Below, piece after piece: positions 19,823 through 31,768 of a stretch of DNA of 64,000 nucleotides. This DNA is from Polaromonas sp. P2-4 (GTDB lineage: Bacteria > Pseudomonadota > Gammaproteobacteria > Burkholderiales > Burkholderiaceae_C): contig CP087965.1 of the NCBI GenBank assembly GCA_024703855.1, forward strand, positions 3,278,001 to 3,342,000, given 5' to 3'. Position 1 is the stretch's first letter, and each line of letters opens with the position of its first letter. The position numbers and the translations under genes are program-made. Under the pieces are notes generated by a model, which searched no databases, was not told where the DNA came from, and worked only from the letters and a program-made list of their open reading frames with translations.

Positions 19823-20905
19823 ATGCGGCTGGCACTTGACCACATCAGCAAGAAGGTAGGCGCGGAGCACTGGTTGTACGAGCTAAGTCTGGCACCGCGC
19901 AGTGGCGAGGTGACGGTGCTGCTGGGCGCCACGCAGGCCGGAAAAACCAGCCTGATGCGCATCATGGCGGGGCTGGACGTGCCGACCAAAGGCCGGGTGT
20001 TGGTAGACCACGCAAACGTCACCGGTGTGCCGGTGCGCGAGCGCAATGTCGCCATGGTCTACCAGCAGTTCATCAACTACCCGTCGCTCAAGGTGTTTGA
20101 CAACATCGCCTCCCCGCTCAAGCTGCGCGGCGAGCCAAACATTGACCAGCAGGTGCGCAGCCTGGCTGAGCGGCTGCATATTGATATGTTTCTGGACCGC
20201 TTGCCGGCCGAGCTTTCCGGCGGGCAGCAGCAGCGCGTGGCCTTGGCGCGCGCACTGGCCAAGGGCGCGCCCCTGATGCTGCTCGATGAGCCGCTGGTCA
20301 ACCTGGACTACAAATTGCGCGAAGAGCTGCGGGAAGAGCTGACGCAGTTGTTCGCGGCCGGAGATTCGACCGTGATTTACGCCACCACCGAGCCCGGCGA
20401 GGCCTTGCTGCTGGGCGGCTATACCGCGGTGATGGATGGCGGGGAACTGCTGCAGTACGGGCCTACGGCGGAGGTGTTTCATGCGCCCCAGTCGCTGCGG
20501 GTGGCGCGCGCTTTCAGTGATCCGCCGATGAACCTGATTGCTGCGCTGCCGGTAGAGCAGGGTGTGCAACTGGTGGGCGGGCCGGCGCTGAAGATGGCTT
20601 TGCCGTCCGCGTCTGCGCCGCGCCTGGCCACGCTGACGGCAGGCATTCGCGGCAGTGCGCTGCGCATAGCGGCGCGTGAGGGTGACGTGATGTTGCCGGG
20701 CAAGGTCGAGCTGGCAGAGATTTCCGGGTCTGACACCTTTGTACACGTCGCCACGGCGGTGGGTGAACTGGTGGCCCAACTGACGGGTGTGCATTACTTT
20801 GAGCTGGGGGCGCCGCTGACGCTGTACCTTGATCCGGCGCAAGCCTATGTGTTTGATGCGGCCGGTGCGCTGCTGGTCGCGCCCGAGCGCAAAGGAGGGC
20901 GTTGA
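19823..20905 (+). CDS. glpS: Glycerol ABC transporter ATPase GlpS
   Basis: One of two ATPases of a GlpSTPQV-type glycerol importer, about 360 residues, intact. Walker A is the unusual GATQAGKT rather than GPSGxGKS, which I associate with GlpS proteins; the signature is LSGGQQQRVALARAL and Walker B LMLLDEPLVNLD. The C-terminal ~120 residues form a TOBE/MalK-type regulatory domain. A GTG at 19820 is also possible as start. It is the first gene of the operon; AAAGGAGG at its end serves glpT. Confidence 0.85.
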   Translation: MRLALDHISKKVGAEHWLYELSLAPRSGEVTVLLGATQAGKTSLMRIMAGLDVPTKGRVLVDHANVTGVPVRERNVAMVYQQFINYPSLKVFDNIASPLKLRGEPNIDQQVRSLAERLHIDMFLDRLPAELSGGQQQRVALARALAKGAPLMLLDEPLVNLDYKLREELREELTQLFAAGDSTVIYATTEPGEALLLGGYTAVMDGGELLQYGPTAEVFHAPQSLRVARAFSDPPMNLIAALPVEQGVQLVGGPALKMALPSASAPRLATLTAGIRGSALRIAAREGDVMLPGKVELAEISGSDTFVHVATAVGELVAQLTGVHYFELGAPLTLYLDPAQAYVFDAAGALLVAPERKGGR

Positions 20906-21984
20906 ATGGCGCGTATTGATCTTGATCTGGCCCATGCCTACCGGCCCAACCCGCGCGAAGACAGTGACTACGCGCTGCTGCCGCTAGCCATGAGTTTTCG
21001 TGACGGTGGCGCTTATGCGCTGCTCGGCCCCTCAGGCTGCGGCAAAACCACCATGCTCAACATCATGTCGGGTCTGCTGGTGCCCTCGCAGGGCAGCGTC
21101 AAGTTTGACGGTGTGGACGTGACGCGGGCCTCGCCCCAGCAACGCAACATTGCACAGGTGTTCCAGTTTCCGGTGATCTACGACACCATGACCGTGGCCG
21201 AGAACCTGGCCTTTCCCCTGCGCAATCGCAAAATGCCGGAAGCGCAAATTAAAAAGCGCGTGGGCGAGATCGCCGAGATGCTCGACATGAGCGGCCAGCT
21301 GAACCACCGCGCGTCCGGTCTGGCGGCCGATGCCAAGCAAAAATCTCGTTGGGGCGTGGTTTGGTGCGCCCCGATGTGTCGGCGGTGTTGTTTGACGAAC
21401 CGCTCACGGTGATTGACCCGCATCTGAAATGGCAGCTGCGGCGCAAGCTCAAGCAGATTCACCACGAACTCAAGCTCACCTTGATTTATGTGACGCACGA
21501 CCAGGTGGAGGCTCTCACCTTCGCGGAAGAAGTGGTGGTCATGACGCGGGGCCGGGCCGTGCAAACGGGCTCGGCAGATGCGTTGTTTGAAAAACCCAGC
21601 CACACCTTCGTCGGGCATTTCATTGGTTCGCCCGGCATGAACTTCTTGCCCGCCAGTGCGCAGGCTGGGGTGTTGCAGGTGGCGGGGCAGGCGCTGGCTT
21701 TGCCGGCCGACCGGGCGATGCCTGACGGTGACCTCAAGCTGGGCGTGCGTCCCGAGTATGTGGCGCAAACAATGCCCGGTGACCCGGCTGCACTGCCCTT
21801 CAAAGTGACGCTGGTGCAGGACATCGGTACCCATGTGATGCTGACGGCCACGATTGGCGAGCACACGCTCAAGGCACGGCTCAAACCGGAGGCCGACGTG
21901 CCGAAAGCGGGTGAGCATGTGTGGCTGCGGGTCATGGGGCCGCACACCTGTTTTTATATCAACGAAGAATTGGTGGCTGCATGA
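20906..21984 (+). CDS. glpT: Glycerol ABC transporter ATPase GlpT, one frameshift
   Basis: The second ATPase, with Walker A GPSGCGKTT, Q-loop QVFQFPVIYDTM and Walker B VLFDEPLTVIDPHLKWQLRRKL. The usual LSGG signature is replaced by a divergent segment ending KQKISLGRGLVRPD. An A5 run near 21343 must be A6; this joins both halves into about 359 residues with a C-terminal TOBE domain. The start directly follows the glpS stop, and its stop overlaps the permease ATG at 21981. The divergent signature suggests a functionally asymmetric ATPase pair. Confidence 0.87.
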
Positions 21985-22874
21985 GCACGACAACCAAACC
22001 TGTGAACCAGAAAGCCTGGCTGCTGGTGTTGCCCGTCATCATCTGCGTGGCGTTTTCCGCGATTTTGCCGCTCATGACGGTGGTGAATTATTCGGTGCAA
22101 GACATCATCTCGCCGGAGCGGCGCGTGTTTGTCGGCACCGAGTGGTTTGCGGCGGTGATGCGTGACGAAGACTTGCATGCCGCCCTGTGGCGGCAACTGA
22201 CTTTTTCGCTGGCCGTGCTGGCCGTTGAAATCCCGCTGGGCATTGCGCTGGCGCTGTCGATGCCGGCGCAAGGCTGGAAAGCGTCCTTGGTGCTGGTGCT
22301 GGTCGCCCTGTCGCTGCTGATCCCGTGGAATGTGGTGGGCACGATCTGGCAAATCTATGGCCGGGCCGACATCGGCTTGCTGGGCGCGATGCTCCAGAAG
22401 ATGGGCTTTGACTACAGTTATACCGGCAACGCCAGCCATGCCTGGGCGACCGTACTGATGATGGATGTATGGCACTGGACGCCGTTGGTGGCCTTGTTGT
22501 GTTACGCCGGTCTGCGCTCCATTCCAGATGCGTATTACCAGGCGGCGCGCATCGACGGTGCCAGCAAATTCGCGGTGTTCCGTTACATCCAGCTGCCCAA
22601 AATGCGCGGGGTGCTAATGATCGCCGTGCTGCTGCGTTTCATGGACAGCTTCATGATTTACACCGAGCCCTTTGTGCTGACGGGCGGCGGGCCGGGCAAC
22701 TCAACGACCTTCCTGTCGCAGTACCTCACGCAAAAGGCCGTCGGGCAGTTTGACCTCGGCCCCGCGGCGGCCTTCTCGTTGATTTACTTTTTGATCATCC
22801 TGCTGCTGTGCTTCATCCTTTACAACTGGATGCAGCGCGTCGGCACCCAAGAGAAAGAAGGCGGCCATGAATAA
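21981..22874 (+). CDS. glpP: Glycerol ABC transporter permease GlpP
   Basis: An inner-membrane permease of the MalF type, 297 residues, intact, with six hydrophobic segments starting WLLVLPVIICVAFSAILPL and the EAA loop YYQAARIDGASKFAVFRYIQLPKM. TGGGPGNSTTFLSQYL is characteristic of sugar/polyol permeases. It overlaps glpT by four bases and glpQ by eight (22867-22874), so the permeases are translationally coupled. Confidence 0.9.
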   Translation: MSTTTKPVNQKAWLLVLPVIICVAFSAILPLMTVVNYSVQDIISPERRVFVGTEWFAAVMRDEDLHAALWRQLTFSLAVLAVEIPLGIALALSMPAQGWKASLVLVLVALSLLIPWNVVGTIWQIYGRADIGLLGAMLQKMGFDYSYTGNASHAWATVLMMDVWHWTPLVALLCYAGLRSIPDAYYQAARIDGASKFAVFRYIQLPKMRGVLMIAVLLRFMDSFMIYTEPFVLTGGGPGNSTTFLSQYLTQKAVGQFDLGPAAAFSLIYFLIILLLCFILYNWMQRVGTQEKEGGHE

Positions 22875-23679
22875 GCCCAAATTTCAGGCGCGGACGCTGT
22901 TCCTGATCGCCTACATCGTTTTTGCCCTGTTGCCCATCTACTGGATGGTCAACATGAGTTTCAAGACGAATGCCGAGATCGTGTCGAGCTTTTCATTTTT
23001 CCCCCAGCATTTCACCTGGGACAACTACAAGACGATTTTTACCGACCCGTCCTGGTATTCGGGCTACATCAACAGCCTGATCTATGTGGCCATCAACACG
23101 GTGATCTCCATCACCGTGGCCCTGCCTGCCGCCTATGCGTTTTCACGCTACAGCTTTCTGGGCGACAAGCATGTTTTTTTCTGGCTGTTGACCAACCGCA
23201 TGACGCCACCGGCGGTGTTCCTGCTGCCCTTCTTCCAGCTCTACACCACGGTCGGGTTGATGGACACACACATCGCCGTGGCGCTGGCGCACCTGCTGTT
23301 CAACGTGCCGCTGGCAGTCTGGATTCTGGAGGGCTTCATGAGTGGCATTCCGCGTGAGATTGACGAAACCGCCTATATCGACGGTTACTCGTTCCCCAGG
23401 TTTTTTGTTCGCATTTTCCTGCCGCTCATCAAGGCCGGGGTGGGCGTGGCGGCCTTCTTCTGCTTCATGTTCAGCTGGGTGGAGCTGCTGCTGGCGCGCA
23501 CGCTGACCAGCGTTAATGCCAAGCCTATTGTTGCCACGATGACCCGTACCGTTTCGGCTTCGGGCATGGACTGGGCCACGCTGGCGGCGGCCGGTGTGCT
23601 GACCATCGTGCCGGGTGCCATCGTGATCTGGTTTGTGCGCAACTACATCGCGAAGGGTTTCGCGATGGGCAGAGTGTGA
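22867..23679 (+). CDS. glpQ: Glycerol ABC transporter permease GlpQ
   Basis: The second permease, MalG type, 270 residues, intact. It has six membrane segments, starting TLFLIAYIVFALLPIYWMVNMSFK, and the EAA-loop IPREIDETAYIDGYSFPRFFVRIFLPLIKAG. It pairs with GlpP. The 116 bases after it contain a GC-rich repeat with small hairpins (for example CCGGC-AAA-GCCGG) before the next gene. Confidence 0.9.
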   Translation: MNKPKFQARTLFLIAYIVFALLPIYWMVNMSFKTNAEIVSSFSFFPQHFTWDNYKTIFTDPSWYSGYINSLIYVAINTVISITVALPAAYAFSRYSFLGDKHVFFWLLTNRMTPPAVFLLPFFQLYTTVGLMDTHIAVALAHLLFNVPLAVWILEGFMSGIPREIDETAYIDGYSFPRFFVRIFLPLIKAGVGVAAFFCFMFSWVELLLARTLTSVNAKPIVATMTRTVSASGMDWATLAAAGVLTIVPGAIVIWFVRNYIAKGFAMGRV

Positions 23680-23795
23680 CTCTCCCCGAAGCGCCTTTGG
23701 CGCCTCCCTCAAGGGGCGACGCCTGCAGACCGGCAAAGCCGGATCGGCGGCGTCAGCTTGGGCAGGCACGACCTTTGTATTAGACAGTCTGGAGG
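23680..23795. repeat. GC-rich intergenic hairpin repeat
   Basis: Words such as GAAGCGCCTTTGGCGCCTCC, CTCAAGGGGCG and CCGGCAAAGCCGG give several small stem-loops. Related hairpin-rich gaps lie at 54158-54311 and 55194-55275, in each case inside a transporter operon between genes. Confidence 0.5.
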
Positions 23796-24110
23796 ATGGA
23801 TATGTTTGAGTGGATGGCCTGGACGACACCGGTCGCGGTATTTTTCAGCTGCATCGTTCTGATGCTGGTCGGCATGACGGTCTGGGAGCTGAAGTCCCCG
23901 ACACGTTTGGAACGCGGCTTTTTGCCGATGGAGACCACGCGAGGTGACCGTTTATTCATCGGTCTGCTGAGTGCAGCGTATGTGAACCTGGTTTTTGTGG
24001 GCATCAGCGGCAAGCTGGCCGGCTGGTTGAGCCTGGAGACAGACCCTTCGATCTGGATCGGCTTTGTTTTGTCAATGGTCCTGCTGGCCTTGATCATGCG
24101 CAAGGGCTAG
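23796..24110 (+). CDS. DUF2160 small integral membrane protein
   Basis: A 104-residue membrane protein with about three hydrophobic helices (WMAWTTPVAVFFSCIVLMLVG, GLLSAAYVNLVFVGI and WIGFVLSMVLLALIM) and a short charged loop RLERGFLPMETTRGDR. I recognise it as DUF2160, a family that recurs next to GlpSTPQV transporters. Its position between the permease and binding-protein genes argues for a role in glycerol uptake, but no function is shown by sequence. An ATG at 23802 is an alternative start. Confidence 0.8.
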   Translation: MDMFEWMAWTTPVAVFFSCIVLMLVGMTVWELKSPTRLERGFLPMETTRGDRLFIGLLSAAYVNLVFVGISGKLAGWLSLETDPSIWIGFVLSMVLLALIMRKG

Positions 24111-24204
24111 TACTTGGATGGTTAGAAAAAGGAATCCGGCTCATTTTTCCCCGGAGCCGAACAAGCCTACATCAACGGGGAGTGAACCAATGAGGAGACA
24201 AGTC

Positions 24205-25935
<1,731 letters not shown>

Positions 25936-25941
25936 TCCGAA

Positions 25942-25979
25942 GGGCCTCAGGGTGCTGGGCACCCTGAGGCCCTGTTTTT
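25942..25979 (+). terminator. Rho-independent terminator after glpV
   Basis: GGGCCTCAGGGTG (25942-25954), a five-base loop and CACCCTGAGGCCC (25960-25972) form a perfect 13-bp stem followed by TGTTTTT. This ends the glpS-V transcript and separates it from glpD. Confidence 0.93.
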
Positions 25980-26072
25980 GCTGGATGCAGCAGGCTGCTG
26001 TTGGAGTGGCCGGGACAGGCTCAAGACACACTGAAAACGGGGTTTTATGACAACGGGTTATGACAGCGGGTT

Positions 26073-27696
26073 ATGCAGCCCATGACGACTGAATCCTCGC
26101 CGGCACCGGCACCCACGCGGCGCAAGGAACTGATAGACCGCCTCGCCGAGCCGCGTCACTACGATCTGGCCGTCATTGGGGGCGGCGCCACCGGCTTGGG
26201 CGTGGCGCTTGATGCCGCTGCGCGCGGGTTTTCTGTCGTGCTGGTCGAATCGCACGACTTTGCCAAAGGCACCTCGTCGCGTGCCACCAAGCTGGTGCAT
26301 GGCGGTGTGCGCTATTTGGCGCAAGGCAATATTTCGCTGGTGCGCGAGGCTTTGCGCGAGCGCACCACGCTGCTGGCCAATGCACCGCATCTGGCGCAGC
26401 CTCTGGCTTTTGTCATGCCCTCCTATAAGTTCTGGGAAGCGCCTTTTTATGGGGTGGGCCTCAAGATGTATGACGCCCTGGCCGGCAAGGCCGGACTGGG
26501 GCCAACGGAATTTTTGAACCGAACTGAAACCCTGGGTTACCTCCCCACGGTCCAGTCGCAAGGACCCAATGGACGCCTGAGGGGTGGCGTCAAGTACTGG
26601 GACGGCCAGTTTGACGACGCGCGGCTGGCCCTGGCGCTGGCCCGCACGGCCGCCCGCCAGGGTGCGTTGCTGGTCAATTACTGTGCGGCCACGGGTTTGA
26701 TTCATGAAAACGGCAAACTGGTGGGCCTTCACGCGCAGGACCAGGAAACAGGCCGCTCCTTCGACATCAAGGCCAAATGCGTGGTGAATGCGGCCGGTGT
26801 CTGGGTAGACCAGCTGCGCCTTCAGGACGGGCAGGCCATAGGCCGCGAAGCCCAGCCCATGGTCGCACCCAGCCAGGGTGTACATATAGTGGTGGATCGG
26901 TCGTTTCTGCCCACCGACCACGCGATGCTGATTCCCAAAACGGCTGACGGACGGGTGTTGTTTGCCGTGCCTTGGCTGGGTAAAACCATTCTGGGCACCA
27001 CCGATACGCCGCGCCATGATCTGGCGCGCGAGCCGCTGCCGTTCAAGGAAGAGGTCGATTTCATCTTGCGCGAATCGGCCCGCTACCTGACGCGTGCCCC
27101 GCGCCCGGCCGACATCAAAAGCATTTGGGTCGGCTTGCGGCCGCTGGTCAAACCCCCGATGACGATGCCGGCAACACCCAGGCGCTGTCGCGCGAACACA
27201 CACGGTGCTGGTCAGCAAAAGCGGCCTGGTGACGGTCACGGGCGGCAAGTGGACCACTTATCGGGCCATGGCGGAGGATGTACTCAATAAATGCTTTGAC
27301 GCGCATCTGTTGCCCGCCCGCAACGGGAAAGCGACGGCGCACCTTAAGTTAGTGGGTGCCAGGGCGTCGAAGCACAAAATCAGTGACGCGCCGGGAGTTC
27401 ATTTATATGGCGCTGAAGCTGAAGCCGTGCAAAGCCTGCCGGGTGCCAGCCATGAACTGGGAGGGGGCCTGACAGAAGCCATGGTGCGGTTTGCAGCCCG
27501 CCACGAGTACGCACGATGCGTGGAAGACGTGTTGGCACGCCGATCCCGGCTGCTGTTTCTGGATGCCGCATTGGCCAGTTCCATGGCTGCAGAAGTGGCA
27601 ACCCTGTTGCAGCAGGAAAACGGGGTTGACCCGCAGTTGGACGCATTTTTAGCCCTTTGCGATCAATACCTCAGTTTGCCAACTGATGCCGCCTGA
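26073..27696 (+). CDS. glpD: Aerobic glycerol-3-phosphate dehydrogenase GlpD, two indels
   Basis: A membrane-associated FAD enzyme that oxidises glycerol-3-phosphate and feeds electrons to quinone. N-terminal FAD fold YDLAVIGGGATGLGVALDAAARG; GTSSRATKLVHGGVRYL and VNAAGVWVDQ are diagnostic. One C is missing from a C run near 27163 and an AC pair is extra near 27203; corrected, the frame runs through VLVSKSGLVTVTGGKWTTYR, the C-terminal GlpD signature, to about 540 residues. An ATG at 26082 is an alternative start. It completes the pathway with glpK and the transporter. Confidence 0.92.
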
Positions 27697-27760
27697 TGGT
27701 GGCGGGCAGGCGCACGCCAGCTCTGCCAGCAGCATCAGGTGAAGAGCAGGGCGCTCATTT

Positions 27761-27820
27761 GCTATGTTTTTAATAGCTGTTAGCGCCCTGTAAATACTGG
27801 GCAAAAGCCCAATATTGCTG
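27761..27820 (+). repeat. Dispersed repeat copy between glpD and rplN
   Basis: GCTATGTTTTTAATAGCTG, then GCGCCCTGTAAATACTGGGC and an extra GGGC-AAAA-GCCC hairpin. It may also act as a terminator after glpD. The rest of 27697-27938 holds no gene. Confidence 0.65.
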
Positions 27821-27938
27821 TTAATTTTCAACGGATTCTGTCGCCGGAAATTGTGGCCGCTGCGTGGAGTGCTGGTGCGCTACGGGTCGCGCACCAGCTT
27901 GTTTTGTAGATTTGTGGGATTATTTTCACAAAGGGTGG

Positions 27939-27966
27939 TTGACAGTGCTTTGTGATTTGGTAATAA
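27939..27966 (+). promoter_or_regulatory. Strong sigma70 promoter of the spc/alpha ribosomal operon
   Basis: TTGACA at 27939-27944 and TAATAA at 27961-27966 with a 16-base spacer. A ~160-base leader follows before rplN, containing a small CTTCGC...GCGAAG hairpin (27974-27993). Confidence 0.82.
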
Positions 27967-28126
27967 TCATAGGCTTCGCTCTAAAAGGCGAAGAATTCTG
28001 CCTAACGGAAGCATTGCAAGTGGTTTGTGATGTGGACGACGGGCCCAAGACTGATTGGTTGGTTGCTTGCGGAATTTGCAAAAATTCATGAAGCGGCTAA
28101 CTGGTGCAAGTTGGGACTAAATTTAA

Positions 28127-28492
28127 ATGATTCAAACGCAATCCAAACTCGATGTTGCTGACAACACGGGTGCTAAGTCCGTGATGTGCATCAAGGTGCT
28201 GGGCGGATCCAAGCGCCGGTACGCCAGCGTTGGTGATGTCATCAAGGTGAGCATTAAAGAAGCCGCTCCACGTGGCCGCGTCAAAAAGGCGAGGTTTACA
28301 GTGCTGTGGTTGTCCGTACTGCTAAAGGCATCCGCCGTGGTGACGGCTCGCTCGTTAAATTCGATGGCAACGCTGCAGTGTTGCTCAACGCCAAGCTGGA
28401 GCCTATCGGCACCCGCATCTTCGGACCAGTGACGCGAATTGCGCACTGAAAAGTTCATGAAGATCGTGTCCCTGGCTCCCGAAGTTCTGTAA
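28127..28492 (+). CDS. rplN: 50S ribosomal protein L14, two frameshifts
   Basis: The first gene of the spc operon. [28 protein letters not shown] and the C-terminal [14 protein letters not shown] are unmistakable L14. A G is missing near 28290 (AAAAAGGCGAGG) and GA is missing near 28433. Corrected length is about 122 residues, the family norm. Since L14 is essential, both breaks must be read errors rather than real mutations. Confidence 0.95.
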
Positions 28493-28501
28493 GGACAAGC
28501 C

Positions 28502-28822
28502 ATGAACAAGATTCGCAAAGGCGATGAGATCATCGTGATCGCAGGTCGCGACAAGGGCAAGCGCGGCACGATTACGCTGCGCAAAGACGACAGCTATGTG
28601 CTGGTGGAGGGGATTAACGTGGTTAAGAAGCACGCCAAACCTAATCCGCTCAAGGGCACCACCGGTGGCATCGTTGAGAAAAGCATGCCGATTCACCAAT
28701 CCAATGTGGCCATTTTCAATGCTGCAACGGGTAAGGCGGATCGTGTTGGTATCAAGTTGTTGGCTGACGGCAAAAAAGTGCGCGTCTTCAAGTCCAGCGG
28801 CGAAGAAGTTAAGGCTGCATAA
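28502..28822 (+). CDS. rplX: 50S ribosomal protein L24
   Basis: An intact 106-residue L24 with the KOW motif near the N-terminus ([17 protein letters not shown]). It initiates 50S assembly by binding the 5' domain of 23S rRNA. It follows rplN by nine bases and precedes rplE by two. Confidence 0.97.
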   Translation: MNKIRKGDEIIVIAGRDKGKRGTITLRKDDSYVLVEGINVVKKHAKPNPLKGTTGGIVEKSMPIHQSNVAIFNAATGKADRVGIKLLADGKKVRVFKSSGEEVKAA

Positions 28823-28824
28823 AC

Positions 28825-29364
28825 ATGGCGCGCTTACAAGATCAATACCATGAAAAAATCGCTCCCAGCCTGATTGAAAAATTCGGCTACACCACGCCCA
28901 TGCAGGTGCCGCGCATCACCAAGATCACGCTCAATATGGGTGTGAGCGAGGCTGTTGCAGACAAGAAGGTCATGGACAGCGCTGTTAGCGACATGACCAA
29001 GATTGCGGGCCAGAAGCCTGTTGTGACCAAGGCCAAGAAGGCTATCGCCGGTTTCAAAATCCACGAAGATCTGCCTATTGGCTGCATGGTGACGCTGCGC
29101 GGCGTGAAGATGTATGAATTCCTTGATCGTTTCGTGACCGTGGCCCTGCCGCGAGTGCGTGACTTCCGCGGGATTTCTGGTCGTGCCTTTGATGGTCGCG
29201 GCAACTACAACATCGGCGTTAAAGAGCAGATTATTTTCCCTGAAATTGAGTACGACAAGGTTGACGCCTTGCGCGGTCTCAATATCAGCATTACCACAAC
29301 GGCCAAGACCGATGACGAGTGCAAGGCACTTCTCACCGCCTTCCGTTTTCCGTTCAAGAACTGA
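28825..29364 (+). CDS. rplE: 50S ribosomal protein L5
   Basis: An intact 179-residue L5, which binds 5S rRNA in the central protuberance. Typical segments are [34 protein letters not shown] and [18 protein letters not shown]. Standard spc-operon position. Confidence 0.97.
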   Translation: MARLQDQYHEKIAPSLIEKFGYTTPMQVPRITKITLNMGVSEAVADKKVMDSAVSDMTKIAGQKPVVTKAKKAIAGFKIHEDLPIGCMVTLRGVKMYEFLDRFVTVALPRVRDFRGISGRAFDGRGNYNIGVKEQIIFPEIEYDKVDALRGLNISITTTAKTDDECKALLTAFRFPFKN

Positions 29365-29372
29365 GGCGGGAT

Positions 29373-29678
29373 ATGGCAAAACAAGCATTGCTGCAACGTG
29401 AACTGAAGCGCGAGAAACTCGCTGCCAAGTTCGCCAAAAAATACGCTGAACTCAAAGCGACGGCCAACGACTTCAAGCGCACTGATGACGAGCGCGCCTT
29501 GGCCCGTCTTGAGTTACAAAAGTTGCCCTGCAACGCCAACCCCACTCGCCAGCGCAATCGCTGCGCGATCACGGGTCGCCCGCGCGGTACGTTCCGTCAA
29601 TTCGGTCTGGCTCGCGCCAAGATTCGTGAATTGGCTTTTGCTGGTGATATCCCTGGTATCACCAAGGCAAGCTGGTAA
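29373..29678 (+). CDS. rpsN: 30S ribosomal protein S14
   Basis: An intact 101-residue S14 of the zinc-free (C-minus) type: [20 protein letters not shown] and [19 protein letters not shown], without the CxxC pairs of the zinc form. The ATG at 29373 follows GAGGCGGG. Confidence 0.97.
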   Translation: MAKQALLQRELKREKLAAKFAKKYAELKATANDFKRTDDERALARLELQKLPCNANPTRQRNRCAITGRPRGTFRQFGLARAKIRELAFAGDIPGITKASW

Positions 29679-29695
29679 GCATAGGAGAACCGCAA

Positions 29696-30089
29696 ATGAG
29701 TATGAGTGATCCTATCGCCGACATGCTGACACGCATTCGGAATGCACAAATGGTTGAAAAAGCTGTTGTGCTGGTGCCGTCGTCAAAAGTCAAAGTTGCC
29801 ATCGCGCAGGTGTTGAAAGATGAGGGCTATATCGATGGCTTCTCGGTCAAAACCGATGACGGCAAATCCCAACTGGAAATCGCCCTGAAGTATTACGCAG
29901 GTCGCCCCGTGATTGAGCGCATTGAGCGCGTCAGCCGCCCGGGTCTGCGTGTCTACAAAGGCCATGGCGCTATTCCTCAAGTCATGAATGGCTTGGGTGT
30001 GGCAATTGTCACGACGCCTCAGGGTGTCATGACGGATCGCAAAGCGCGCTACCGGTATCGGTGGCGAAGTGCTGTGCTACGTGGCCTAA
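29696..30089 (+). CDS. rpsH: 30S ribosomal protein S8, one frameshift
   Basis: S8 ([16 protein letters not shown] ... [31 protein letters not shown]). Near 30050 one GC pair is missing from a GCGCGC run; restoring it gives [13 protein letters not shown] and a stop at 30087-30089, 131 residues, the normal length. The uncorrected frame runs on to 30112 into the rplF ribosome site and is false. S8 also represses the spc operon in other bacteria. Confidence 0.95.
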
Positions 30090-30113
30090 CGGCGGCATTG
30101 AGGAGAAACTGAA

Positions 30114-30647
30114 ATGTCTCGTGTAGGAAAAATGCCGGTTGCCGTACCCCAGGGTGTGGACGTGGCAATCAAAAGCGACCAAATTAATGTCAAGGGTGCC
30201 CTCGGTGCCCTGGCGCTGACGCAAAACGCACTTGTCACCATCAAAAATGATGACGGCAAGCTGACTTTTGTGCCTGCCAACGACTCCCGTGAAGCCAATG
30301 CCATGAGTGGCACGATGCGTCAACTGGTGAACAACATGGTCACCGGTGTGACCAAGGGCTTCGAGAAGAAGCTGAACCTGATTGGCGTGGGTTATAAAGC
30401 CCAGGCCCAGGGTGCCAAGCTGAACCTGACGGTTGGTTATTCTCACCCAGTGGTGATGGATATGCCTGCAGGTATTCAGGTTGCCACGCCTACGCCCACC
30501 GAGGTGGTGATCAAGGGTGCGGATCGTCAACGCGTCGGCCAGATTGCCGCCGAAGTTCGTGCGGTCCGTCCTCCCGAGCCTTACAAAGGCAAGGGCATCC
30601 GTTATTCGGATGAGAAGATCACGATCAAAGAAACCAAGAAGAAATAA
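30114..30647 (+). CDS. rplF: 50S ribosomal protein L6
   Basis: An intact 177-residue L6, with [17 protein letters not shown] at the start and the C-terminal signature [13 protein letters not shown]. It is preceded by GAGGAGAAACTGAA. Confidence 0.97.
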   Translation: MSRVGKMPVAVPQGVDVAIKSDQINVKGALGALALTQNALVTIKNDDGKLTFVPANDSREANAMSGTMRQLVNNMVTGVTKGFEKKLNLIGVGYKAQAQGAKLNLTVGYSHPVVMDMPAGIQVATPTPTEVVIKGADRQRVGQIAAEVRAVRPPEPYKGKGIRYSDEKITIKETKKK

Positions 30648-30658
30648 GGAGCTGCATC

Positions 30659-31024
30659 ATGTTGACCAAAAAAGAGCAGCGCCTTCGTCGTTCACGTCAG
30701 ACCCGTATTCGCATCGCCACGCAAGGTGTTGCCCGTCTGACCGTGAATCGCACCAATCTGCACATTTACGCCAGTGTCATTTCTGATGACGGCACCAAAG
30801 TCCTGGCCGCGGCATCGACTGCAGAAGTCGAAGTGCGCAAGGAAATCGGTGCGTCCGGTAAAGGTGGAAACGTTGCTGCTGCGCAAGCCATTGGCAAGCG
30901 CATTGCTGAAAAAGCAAAAGCAGCAGGTGTAGAAAAAGTGGCGTTTGATCGCGCCGGTTTTGCGTACCATGGCCGCGTTAAAGCGCTGGCTGATGCGGCT
31001 CATGAAGCTGGCTTGCAGTTCTAA
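30659..31024 (+). CDS. rplR: 50S ribosomal protein L18
   Basis: An intact 121-residue L18, the 5S rRNA-binding protein: [19 protein letters not shown] and [32 protein letters not shown] end (here AAHEAGLQF). Confidence 0.97.
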   Translation: MLTKKEQRLRRSRQTRIRIATQGVARLTVNRTNLHIYASVISDDGTKVLAAASTAEVEVRKEIGASGKGGNVAAAQAIGKRIAEKAKAAGVEKVAFDRAGFAYHGRVKALADAAHEAGLQF

Positions 31025-31041
31025 GCAGACTGGAAATAAGT

Positions 31042-31559
31042 ATGGCTAAGTTTCAAGCAAAACAGCAAAACGACGCTCCAGACGATGGTCTGAAGGAAAA
31101 GATGATCGTGGTCAACCGCGTGACCAAAGTGGTGAAGGGTGGCCGTATTCTCGGTTTCGCTGCACTCACGGTGGTTGGTGACGGTGATGGCCGTGTTGGC
31201 ATGGGTAAGGGCAAGTCAAAAGAAGTGCCTGCAGCCGTGCAAAAGCCATGGAAGAAGCGCGCCGCAACATGACCAAAGTGTCATTGAAAAACGGCACGAT
31301 TCATCACAACGTATTTGGCCACTGGGGTGCCGCCAACGTCATGATGGCGCCGGCTCCCAAGGGTACCGGCATCATTGCTGGCGGCCCAATGCGTGCTGTT
31401 TTTGAAGTGATGGGCATTACCGATATCGTGGCCAAAAGCCATGGTTCGAGCAATCCTTACAACATGGTGCGCGCCACTATGGATGCACTGAACAACTCCA
31501 CGACGGCCTCTGAAATTGCGGCCAAGCGTGGCAAATCAGTCGAAGAAATCTTCGGCTAA
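31042..31559 (+). CDS. rpsE: 30S ribosomal protein S5, one frameshift
   Basis: S5, about 172 residues: double-stranded RNA-binding domain ([38 protein letters not shown]), then the C-terminal domain ([21 protein letters not shown]). An A4 run near 31243 should be A5 ([12 protein letters not shown]). The break falls within the ribosome fidelity protein, so it is a read error. Confidence 0.95.
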
Positions 31560-31572
31560 GGCAGGCATTGAA

Positions 31573-31755
31573 ATGACCAAAGAAACCAAAGTAAAAGTCC
31601 AACTGGTTCGCAGCCCGATTGGCACCAAGGAATCACACCGCGCGACTGTGCGCGGTCTGGGCCTGCGTGGCATCAACAGCGTCAGCGAATTACAGGACAC
31701 GCCCGCAGTGCGCGGCATGATCAACAAGATCAGTTATCTGGTCAAGGTTATCTGA
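31573..31755 (+). CDS. rpmD: 50S ribosomal protein L30
   Basis: An intact 60-residue L30: [25 protein letters not shown] and [14 protein letters not shown]. The ATG at 31573 is the only start giving the usual length. Confidence 0.96.
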   Translation: MTKETKVKVQLVRSPIGTKESHRATVRGLGLRGINSVSELQDTPAVRGMINKISYLVKVI

Positions 31756-31768
31756 GCGGAGACTCATC

